This document shows, piece by piece, positions 6,775 to 11,627 of a DNA stretch of 11,627 nucleotides. Position numbers and translations under genes: made by a program. Each line of letters begins with the position of its first letter. Position 1 is the stretch's first letter. A model generated the notes under the pieces. The model was not told where the DNA came from. It saw only the letters and a program-made list of their open reading frames with translations, and made no database searches. Source of the stretch: an uncultured Collinsella sp. (GTDB lineage: Bacteria > Actinomycetota > Coriobacteriia > Coriobacteriales > Coriobacteriaceae); contig UQQL01000063.1 in NCBI GenBank assembly GCA_900543275.1, positions 1 through 11,627 of the forward strand, given 5' to 3'.

Positions 6775-7569
6775 TTAAGCCTCCTCGGTCTTGCTCAGTC
6801 CACCAAACCTACGGTCACGGCCCTGATAGGCCAAAATGGCGTCGACAAGGCCCCAACGATCAAAGTCAGGCCAATAGGTATCGGTGACGTAGAATTCGGA
6901 ATAAGCCACCTGCCACAGCAGATAGTTCGAAAGGCGCAGCTCACCAGAGGTGCGAATCACAAGTTCGGGATCGGGAAGACCGGCGGTATAGAGGTGGGAA
7001 GCCACCATGTCGTCATCAATTGCGGCAGGATCGATCTTACCGGCGGCAGCGTCGGATGCGATCTGACGGACAGCGCGGGTAATCTCGGCACGCGCGCCGT
7101 AGTTGACGGCAAGCGCCAGCGTCATACCGGTGTGATCGGCGCACTCGGCAAGACCGCGCTCAAAAACGTCGCGAGTCTTCTTGGGCAGCGCGGAAATGTC
7201 ACCCAAAAAGACTACGCGCACATTTTCGCGCTTCAGAAGCGGCAGCTCGTCGATAAACGTCTTGGCAAACAGGTGCATCAGAACGTTGACTTCGTGCTGC
7301 GGTCGATTCCAGTTTTCGGTCGAAAATGCATAGGCCGAAAGCACGTCGACGCCCAGGCGCACGCAGGCGGTAATGATCTCGCGCAGCGAGACGATACCCG
7401 CCTTGTGGCCCTCGGTGCGTGCAAGACCGCGCGACGTGGCCCAACGACCGTTGCCGTCCATGATGCACGAGATATGGTGCGGAATGTTATTGAGGTCAAG
7501 GTCGGAAAAACCGACGCCCGCAGGGGCGTCGGCAAAGTACTCGACCAGTTTATGCTCGTCGTATTGCAC
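6775..7569 (-). CDS. uppS: Isoprenyl transferase (undecaprenyl diphosphate synthase), GTG start
   Basis: A cis-prenyltransferase that extends farnesyl diphosphate with isopentenyl diphosphate to the C55 lipid carrier used in peptidoglycan and other wall polymers. It has 264 residues, within the usual range. Conserved blocks are all present: IMDGNGRWA (36-44) with catalytic D38, RTEGHKAG (51-58), YAFSTENWNRP (80-90), NYGARAEI (156-163), RTSGELRLSNYLLWQ (206-220) and AYSEFY (222-227). The first internal Met is inside the catalytic motif, so the GTG at 7569 is the only sensible start. It has GGAG 7 bases upstream, and the frr stop is one base away. Chain length is not readable from sequence, so a shorter-chain cis-prenyltransferase cannot be fully excluded. 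It uses the product line of dxr and ispG, encoded in the same operon. Confidence 0.97.
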   Translation of the reverse strand: MQYDEHKLVEYFADAPAGVGFSDLDLNNIPHHISCIMDGNGRWATSRGLARTEGHKAGIVSLREIITACVRLGVDVLSAYAFSTENWNRPQHEVNVLMHLFAKTFIDELPLLKRENVRVVFLGDISALPKKTRDVFERGLAECADHTGMTLALAVNYGARAEITRAVRQIASDAAAGKIDPAAIDDDMVASHLYTAGLPDPELVIRTSGELRLSNYLLWQVAYSEFYVTDTYWPDFDRWGLVDAILAYQGRDRRFGGLSKTEEA

Positions 7570-7570
7570 C

Positions 7571-8107
7571 TTAGATCTCCATGACCTCGGCTTCTTTTTC
7601 CTTCAGAAGCTCCTCGACCTTGGCGACATACTCATCGGTATGCTTCTGGACCTTGGCCTGCTCGCGACGTACGTCGTCCTCGGTGAGCTCCTCATCGCGC
7701 TCGAGCTTGTTGTTGAAGTCGCGACGGATGTTACGGATAGACACCTTGGCCTGCTCGGCGTACTCGCGGCACTCCTTGACGAGCTCGCGACGGCGCTCCT
7801 CAGTGGGAGCCGGGAACGGAAGACGAACGACGGTGCCATCGGAGTTGGGGGTAATACCCAGATCGGAAGCGCCGATGGCCTTGACGATAGCATTGATGAG
7901 TGCCTTGTCCCACGGCTCGATGAGCAGCATGTGGGCCTCGGGGGTCTTGACGGCGGCAACCTGCGTGACCGGCGTGGGAACACCGTAATAATCGACGGTG
8001 ATGTCGGACAGAATGTTGGCATTGGCGCGGCCGGTACGGACCTTGGAGAAGTTATGCTTGAGGGACTCGAGCGACTTGTCCATATGGGCGGTGATGTTAT
8101 CTGCCAT
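7571..8107 (-). CDS. frr: Ribosome recycling factor
   Basis: RRF works with EF-G to split the post-termination ribosome. The protein has 178 residues, a few fewer at the N-terminus than the common 185. It shows the expected order: an N-terminal helix with FSKVRTGRANANIL (20-33), the central beta domain (about 34-105, including YYGVPTPVTQVA), and a long charged C-terminal helical hairpin with VSIRNIRRDFNNKL (122-135). The ATG at 8107 has AGGAGG 7 bases upstream, contained in the last codons of pyrH (stop 2 bases before). The pyrH-frr pairing is conserved across bacteria. Confidence 0.98.
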   Translation of the reverse strand: MADNITAHMDKSLESLKHNFSKVRTGRANANILSDITVDYYGVPTPVTQVAAVKTPEAHMLLIEPWDKALINAIVKAIGASDLGITPNSDGTVVRLPFPAPTEERRRELVKECREYAEQAKVSIRNIRRDFNNKLERDEELTEDDVRREQAKVQKHTDEYVAKVEELLKEKEAEVMEI

Positions 8108-8109
8108 GC

Positions 8110-8832
8110 TTAATCCTCCTGATAGACGAGCGTGCCGACGGGCTCACCCGAAAGCGCGCGCTTGACGGTGTCCTCGCCATCGATGTTGAGGACCAAAATC
8201 GGCATACGGTTATCCTGGCACAGTGCCGTAGCCGTGGAATCCATAACCTGCAGACCGCGGACGAGAACCTCGTGATAGGTAATCTTGTCAAAACGGACGG
8301 CATCGGCGCACTTGACGGGATCCTTGTCGTAGATGCCGTCAACCTTGGTGGCTTTAATCAGAATCTCGGCGCCGATCTCGCACGCACGAAGAGCCGCGGC
8401 GGTGTCGGTCGTAAAGTACGGATTGCCCGAACCGGCGGCAAAAATAACGACGTTGCCCTTGGAAAGGTGGTTGATGGCGCGACGGCGAATATAGGGCTCG
8501 CAGATCTCGTTCATCTGGATAGCGCTCATCACGCGGCAGGGAACATCGTTATGCTCGAAGGCATCCTGCAGGGCGAGCGCGTTCATAACGGTTGCCAGCA
8601 TGCCCATGTAGTCGGCCTGAGCACGCTCCATGCCACCGGCAGCGCCGGCCATGCCGCGGAAAATATTGCCGCCGCCGACAACGACGCCGACCTCATGGCC
8701 AACGGCGAGCAGCTCCTTGACCTGCTTGGCAAGATGGTCGGTAACCTTGGGGTCGATGCCATATTGGCCGTCGCCCATCAGCGCTTCGCCGGAAAGCTTA
8801 AGAAGCACGCGTTTATATCGGATGTCGGACAA
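8110..8832 (-). CDS. pyrH: UMP kinase, TTG start
   Basis: Phosphorylates UMP to UDP with ATP; the bacterial enzyme is a hexamer of the amino acid kinase fold, usually controlled by GTP and UTP. The protein has 240 residues, the normal length. Motifs seen are KLSGEAL (12-18), VVGGGNIFRG (51-60), ADYMGMLAT (73-81), GSGNPYFTTDTAA (134-146) and KATKVDGIYDKDP (160-172). The start is a TTG at 8832, 6 bases after a strong AAAGGAGG. The next Met is at residue 19, inside the nucleotide-binding region, so it cannot be the start. It is the first gene of the eight-gene operon, behind its own probable promoter and after the rpsB-tsf terminator. Confidence 0.98.
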   Translation of the reverse strand: MSDIRYKRVLLKLSGEALMGDGQYGIDPKVTDHLAKQVKELLAVGHEVGVVVGGGNIFRGMAGAAGGMERAQADYMGMLATVMNALALQDAFEHNDVPCRVMSAIQMNEICEPYIRRRAINHLSKGNVVIFAAGSGNPYFTTDTAAALRACEIGAEILIKATKVDGIYDKDPVKCADAVRFDKITYHEVLVRGLQVMDSTATALCQDNRMPILVLNIDGEDTVKRALSGEPVGTLVYQED

Positions 8833-8838
8833 AGCGAT

Positions 8839-8846
8839 CCTCCTTT
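8839..8846 (-). promoter_or_regulatory. Ribosome binding site that supports the pyrH TTG start
   Basis: The minus strand reads AAAGGAGG, a near-perfect match to the 16S anti-Shine-Dalgarno. It lies 6 bases before the TTG at 8832; no ATG or GTG is nearby in frame. Confidence 0.85.
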
Positions 8847-8862
8847 AGATTGAACTCTCAAC

Positions 8863-8871
8863 ATTCTATCA
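8863..8871 (-). promoter_or_regulatory. Probable extended -10 promoter of the pyrH operon
   Basis: The minus strand reads TGATAGAAT: an extended TGn element followed by TAGAAT, one mismatch from the TATAAT consensus. No good -35 hexamer lies 16-18 bases upstream, which is tolerated in extended -10 promoters. A start near 8856 would give a leader of about 24 bases ending in AAAGGAGG. It sits between the tsf terminator and pyrH, where a promoter is needed if termination is efficient. Confidence 0.55.
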
Positions 8872-8873
8872 AA

Positions 8874-8889
8874 GGCTCTAAGAAGAGCC
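8874..8889 (-). repeat. Small inverted repeat upstream of the pyrH -10 element
   Basis: GGCTCT at 8874-8879 and AGAGCC at 8884-8889 form a perfect 6-bp stem with a 4-base loop. It occupies the region between the terminator U-tract and the extended -10. It could be a second weak terminator stem (followed by TTTGAT on the minus strand) or a protein-binding site; its short length makes chance possible. Confidence 0.35.
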
Positions 8890-8891
8890 AT

Positions 8892-8927
8892 GAAAAAGCA
8901 GGCTGTGAGTAAAACCCACAGCCTGCT
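8892..8927 (-). terminator. Rho-independent terminator of rpsB-tsf
   Basis: Positions 8897-8907 pair perfectly with 8917-8927 (11 bp, AGCAGGCTGTG and its complement) around a 9-base loop. On the minus strand the arm ends in a run of five T (8893-8897). It begins 24 bases after the tsf stop and separates rpsB-tsf from the pyrH operon. Confidence 0.87.
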
Positions 8928-8950
8928 CATTACCAGCTACAAGAGCTTAT

Positions 8951-9820
8951 TTACTCGCCACGGACCAGACGGTCAAAGGCAACGACGGTAATGGTGTCGC
9001 CGAGCTCCTTGGAGACCTGCTCTGCGTACTTCTTGATGGTGAGGGAGCTGTCCTTGATGAACTCCTGCTCGGTGAGCACGGACTGCTTGTAGAACTTCTC
9101 CAGACGGCCGACAGCCATCTTCTCCTGAATGGCCTCGGGCTTGCCGGACTCGGCAGCCTGAGCCATGTAGATCTGCTTCTCGTGCTCGACGGTCTCGGCC
9201 GGAACCTGATCGCGGGTAGCGCAGATCGGGGCGACAGCGGCAACCTGAAGGGCAACGTCGTGAGCGAAGGTCTTGAAGGATTCAGCCTGAGCGGTCTCAG
9301 CCTTCTCGAAGGCGAACTCGACGAGGACGCCGATCTTACCACCCATGTGGATGTAAGAAGCGAGCGCGCCGTTCTCAGCCTTGCGGGCAGCGAAGCGGGA
9401 GATCTTCATGTTCTCGCCCATGATGTGAATCATCTCGGTGAGCTCGGAGGAAACGGTCTCCTCGCCCATCGGCTTCTCGAGCAGAGCGTCGACGTCAGCA
9501 GGCTCGGTGGTAGCGACAACCTCAGCGACCTTGGAAGCAAAGCCGGTGAACTTGGCGTTAGAGCCAACGAAGTCGGTCTCGCAGGAGAGCTCGAGCAGAG
9601 CGCCGGTCTTGCCATCCTCGGAGACGAACGCGGCGACAGCGCCCTCGTTGGTCTCACGGCCAGCCTTCTTGGCAGCCTTGGCAAGGCCGTTCTTACGCAG
9701 AACGTCGACAGCGGCGTCCATGTCGCCGTCAGCCTCGACGAGAGCCTTCTTGCACTCCATCATCGGGGAGTCGGTCATCTCGCGGAGCTGCTTGACCATA
9801 GCGGCGGTAATCTGGGCCAT
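8951..9820 (-). CDS. tsf: Translation elongation factor Ts
   Basis: EF-Ts is the guanine nucleotide exchange factor that regenerates EF-Tu-GTP. The protein has 289 residues. The N-terminal UBA-like module is at about 1-55 (ITAAMVKQLREMTDSPMMEC), and the core signature CETDFV is at 80-85, the segment that inserts at the EF-Tu nucleotide site. The rest is the core domain with its repeated subdomains. The start is the ATG at 9820, with AAAGGA 6 bases upstream and the family N-terminus MAQIT; an ATG five codons earlier would overlap that ribosome binding site. It follows rpsB by 45 bases with no terminator or clear promoter between, so the two are co-transcribed as in most bacteria. An intrinsic terminator follows. 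Confidence 0.98.
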   Translation of the reverse strand: MAQITAAMVKQLREMTDSPMMECKKALVEADGDMDAAVDVLRKNGLAKAAKKAGRETNEGAVAAFVSEDGKTGALLELSCETDFVGSNAKFTGFASKVAEVVATTEPADVDALLEKPMGEETVSSELTEMIHIMGENMKISRFAARKAENGALASYIHMGGKIGVLVEFAFEKAETAQAESFKTFAHDVALQVAAVAPICATRDQVPAETVEHEKQIYMAQAAESGKPEAIQEKMAVGRLEKFYKQSVLTEQEFIKDSSLTIKKYAEQVSKELGDTITVVAFDRLVRGE

Positions 9821-9865
9821 TGTGGTTCCTTTCAAAGAGATGAAAAAGAATTAACTAAGACTGAT

Positions 9866-10594
9866 TTACTCGGCCTTGGGCTCAGCGGCCATCTCGGCCT
9901 CGGAGACCTGCTCCTTGCCGGAGCCAGCGAGGCAGGCGTCAGCCATGAGCTCGCACATAAGGGTGACAGCAGAGATAGCGTCATCGTTGCAGGGGATGCC
10001 GTACTCGACCTCGTCGGGATCGGAGTTGGTGTCGATCAGAGCGACGACGGGGATGTTCAGGCGCTGAGCCTCCTTGATGGCGTTCTCCTCGCGCTTGGTG
10101 TCGATGACAAAGAGAGCCTGGGGCAGACCCTTCATGTCGCGGGCGCCACCGAGGTTGGTCTGGAGCTTGGTGAGCTCCTTGCCGAGAACAGCCTGCTCCT
10201 TCTTGGGGAGCACTGCCATGCGGCCGTCCTCGACCATGGCCTCAAGCTCCTCCATGCGGTTGATGCGGGAGCGGATGGTGACGAAGTTGGTCAGCATGCC
10301 GCCGAGCCAACGCTGGTTGATGTAAGGCATGTTGGCGCGCTCAGCAGCGTTCTTGACGGCCTCCTGAGCCTGCTTCTTGGTGCCGACGAACAGCACGTTG
10401 CCGCCCTTGGCGACGTTCTTGACGAAGGTGTAGGCCTGGTCGGCGTCGAGGATAGTCTGCTTGAGGTCGAGGATGTAGATGCCGTTGCGCTCACCGAAGA
10501 TGAACGGCTTCATCTTGGGGTTCCAGCGACGGGTCTGGTGACCGAAGTGGCAGCCGGCCTCGAGCAGGGTGCGGATATTAATCTTGGTAGCCAT
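9866..10594 (-). CDS. rpsB: Small ribosomal subunit protein uS2
   Basis: S2 binds late to the 30S head-body junction. The protein has 242 residues, the usual length. It begins ATKINIRTLLEAGCHFGHQT, followed by RWNPKMKPFIFGERNGIYI (23-41), GGNVLFVGTKKQAQ (64-77), INQRWLGGMLTNF (92-104) and IPVVALIDTNSDPDEV (180-195). The C-terminus ends in a short acidic, Ala-rich tail. The start is the ATG at 10594 with AGGAGG 6 bases upstream. The gene is preceded by a near-consensus promoter and a leader of about 135 bases. S2 is known in some bacteria to repress its own mRNA through the leader; whether that occurs here is not readable directly. Confidence 0.98.
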   Translation of the reverse strand: MATKINIRTLLEAGCHFGHQTRRWNPKMKPFIFGERNGIYILDLKQTILDADQAYTFVKNVAKGGNVLFVGTKKQAQEAVKNAAERANMPYINQRWLGGMLTNFVTIRSRINRMEELEAMVEDGRMAVLPKKEQAVLGKELTKLQTNLGGARDMKGLPQALFVIDTKREENAIKEAQRLNIPVVALIDTNSDPDEVEYGIPCNDDAISAVTLMCELMADACLAGSGKEQVSEAEMAAEPKAE

Positions 10595-10729
10595 GTTAAA
10601 CCTCCTGTGGTTTGCCTCCGCGCGGGGTCATCCTCCAAAACCAACCCGGACATGTGCTACCAAAGCCCGGGCACCACGGTATGAAGTAGCCGCGCGTGCG
10701 TGATAAAAACCTGTTGCCGTGAAGCAACC
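10595..10729 (-). promoter_or_regulatory. Long 5' leader of rpsB, candidate autoregulatory region
   Basis: From the predicted transcription start near 10729 to the ATG there are about 135 bases, far more than ribosome binding needs. At its 5' end GTTGC and GCAAC (10713-10717 and 10724-10728) can pair over a 6-base loop, followed after three bases by five U. Further down are the 8-base palindrome CCGCGCGG (10618-10625) and possible pairing of GGTTT with AAACC close to the ribosome binding site. No match to a named leader class is claimed. Confidence 0.4.
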
Positions 10730-10735
10730 CGATGA

Positions 10736-10764
10736 ATGATAGCAGGAATGCATCTTCCTGCCAA
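10736..10764 (-). promoter_or_regulatory. Sigma-70-type promoter of rpsB-tsf
   Basis: The minus strand has TTGGCA at 10759-10764, a 17-base spacer, and TATCAT at 10736-10741, each one mismatch from the TTGACA and TATAAT consensus. The -10 is preceded by TGC, giving an extended -10. The optimal spacing and position upstream of a highly expressed ribosomal gene make this the best promoter in the window. Confidence 0.8.
10742..10761. repeat. Perfect inverted repeat in the rpsB promoter spacer
   Basis: GCAGGAA at 10742-10748 and TTCCTGC at 10755-10761 are exact 7-base inverted arms separated by 6 bases. The element fills the spacer and overlaps the -35 hexamer by three bases. Its place and symmetry fit an operator for a dimeric regulator, but no regulator is identified. 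Confidence 0.5.
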
Positions 10765-10813
10765 CCCGCAATCAAAACCACACACCTGAGCGCGGCGCGG
10801 GACGTCCCAGCCA

Positions 10814-11627
10814 CTATTCGCCGCGGGGATGGGCTTGAGCCACAGCCCGCTTAAGCCGATCGGGTGTGAGATGCGTGTAGATCTGCGTCGTGGACAGGCT
10901 CGCATGACCTAGCAGCTCTTGAACCGAGCGCAGGTCCGCGCCGCCCTCGAGCAAGTCGGTCGCAAAGGTATGGCGCATCGCATGCGGGGCGATGTCGGCC
11001 GGAATGCCGGCGAGCGTCGCCAGCATATGAAACCGCCGCCTGAGCATGGCGGCACTCATGCGATTACCGCGCGCCGATATAAGCAGCGGATGCGGCCCGG
11101 TAGCGGGGTCACGACGCTTTGCCTGAGCGAGCAACTCCGGCCTCCCCTCCTCAATATAGAGACGCGTCGCCTCGAGCGCACGACGATACAGAGGGACGAT
11201 ACGTTCTTTGCTCCCCTTGCCCCACAGGCGCAGCGTGCGTTCGGACCACGCAATGGACTCCACATTGAGTGCTGCGAGCTCAGAGATACGGGCGCCCGAG
11301 GCATAGAGCAGCTCGAGCATCGCCGCATCGCGCAGTCCCGCGGGTGTTGAGGTATCAGGCGTCTTGAGCAGCGCCTCCACCTGTTGGGTCGTCAGCACAC
11401 CGGGTAGATCGCGCGGGAGCTTGGGCGAGGAAATTGCCGAGACCACATCGCCCTCCACGACCCCCTCGGCAGCCATCCATCGATAGAGCGATCGGATAGC
11501 CGACAGATGCGCCGCAAGCGTTCGGGGAGCCACCTGCTCACGCGAAAGCTCGGCAAGATAGCGGCGAATGGTGCGCACGTCGGCAGCGAAAGCATCGATA
11601 TCCTCGCGCTCGCACCAGGCAGCAAAG
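10814..11627 (-). CDS. xerC: Tyrosine recombinase XerC-type, N-terminus cut by window edge
   Basis: Tyrosine site-specific recombinase of the Xer family, which resolves chromosome dimers at dif together with XerD. The reading frame stays open to the window's right edge, giving 270 residues. The GTG at 11578 is internal, since the codons before it (FAAWCEREDIDAF) continue the core-binding (SAM-like) domain, and about 25-30 residues are missing. The catalytic set is complete: R113 (GARISEL), K137 (GKGSKER), H215 and R218 (HAMRH), H241 (LGHASLSTTQ) and the nucleophile Y250 (QIYTH). LGHASLSTTQIYTH and the terminal AHPRGE favour XerC over XerD. The stop is TAG at 10814. It lies upstream of rpsB in the same direction, as seen in other actinobacteria, but rpsB has its own promoter. 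An integrase of a mobile element is less likely, given the core-gene setting. Confidence 0.9.
   Translation of the reverse strand, partial: FAAWCEREDIDAFAADVRTIRRYLAELSREQVAPRTLAAHLSAIRSLYRWMAAEGVVEGDVVSAISSPKLPRDLPGVLTTQQVEALLKTPDTSTPAGLRDAAMLELLYASGARISELAALNVESIAWSERTLRLWGKGSKERIVPLYRRALEATRLYIEEGRPELLAQAKRRDPATGPHPLLISARGNRMSAAMLRRRFHMLATLAGIPADIAPHAMRHTFATDLLEGGADLRSVQELLGHASLSTTQIYTHLTPDRLKRAVAQAHPRGE

Noticed and set aside
9182..10684. 500-codon open frame on the plus strand
   Set aside because: It is antisense to tsf and rpsB, with a repetitive Leu/Gly/Asp/Val/His-rich translation. Both genes beneath it are certain and no ribosome binding site or family match is visible.
11576..11578. 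GTG as the start codon of the recombinase
   Set aside because: The same frame continues without a stop to the window edge and encodes recognisable core-binding domain sequence, so the gene is truncated rather than starting here.
10814..11627. Integrase of a mobile element or phage
   Set aside because: The XerC-like motifs and C-terminus, a position beside rpsB, and the absence of attachment-site repeats or cargo genes point to the housekeeping recombinase.

Overview
The window is a stretch of bacterial core genome, about 60% GC by eye, with almost everything on the minus strand. Protein style, the gene order xerC-rpsB-tsf-pyrH-frr-uppS-cdsA-dxr-rseP-ispG-proS, frequent GTG/TTG starts and strong AGGAGG ribosome binding sites suggest a high-GC Gram-positive. 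Of these, a gut Coriobacteriia member (Collinsella-like) fits best. That assignment is an inference from general resemblance, not from a search.

Layout from left to right: (1) Bases 1-32 are not genomic. They match the Illumina Nextera read-2 adapter ending in the 19-bp Tn5 mosaic end, so the window begins at an untrimmed contig edge. (2) Positions 34-288 (+) hold the C-terminal 84 residues of a phosphotransferase of the aminoglycoside phosphotransferase/choline kinase fold. (3) Positions 289-465 lie between convergent genes and carry two strong hairpin terminators, one per direction. (4) Positions 466-8832 (-) are a tightly packed eight-gene operon, transcribed pyrH, frr, uppS, cdsA, dxr, rseP, ispG, proS. 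Five junctions run from a 1-base overlap to a 2-base gap, with the next gene's Shine-Dalgarno inside the last codons of the previous gene. (5) Positions 8833-8950 hold the rpsB-tsf terminator followed by a probable pyrH promoter. (6) Positions 8951-10594 (-) are rpsB-tsf, preceded by a near-consensus promoter and a leader of about 135 nt. (7) Positions 10814-11627 (-) are an N-terminally truncated XerC-type recombinase running off the right edge. No gap between genes exceeds 300 bases.

The genes fit together as growth functions. They cover translation (S2, EF-Ts, ribosome recycling factor, prolyl-tRNA synthetase), UMP phosphorylation, two steps of the MEP isoprenoid pathway (Dxr, IspG), the enzyme making the undecaprenyl carrier for cell wall synthesis (UppS), CDP-diacylglycerol synthesis for phospholipids (CdsA), and an intramembrane site-2 protease. 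This is a conserved bacterial neighbourhood and most of it is ordinary.

The least ordinary item is the site-2 protease. Its cytoplasmic loop between the HExxH helix and the next membrane segment carries an extra block of about 110 residues that reads like a winged helix-turn-helix. Other points worth a second look are the adapter, the palindrome inside the rpsB promoter spacer with the leader behind it, and the weak translation start of rseP. I saw no CRISPR array, IS element, tRNA or rRNA gene, and no sign of an undescribed multi-gene system.
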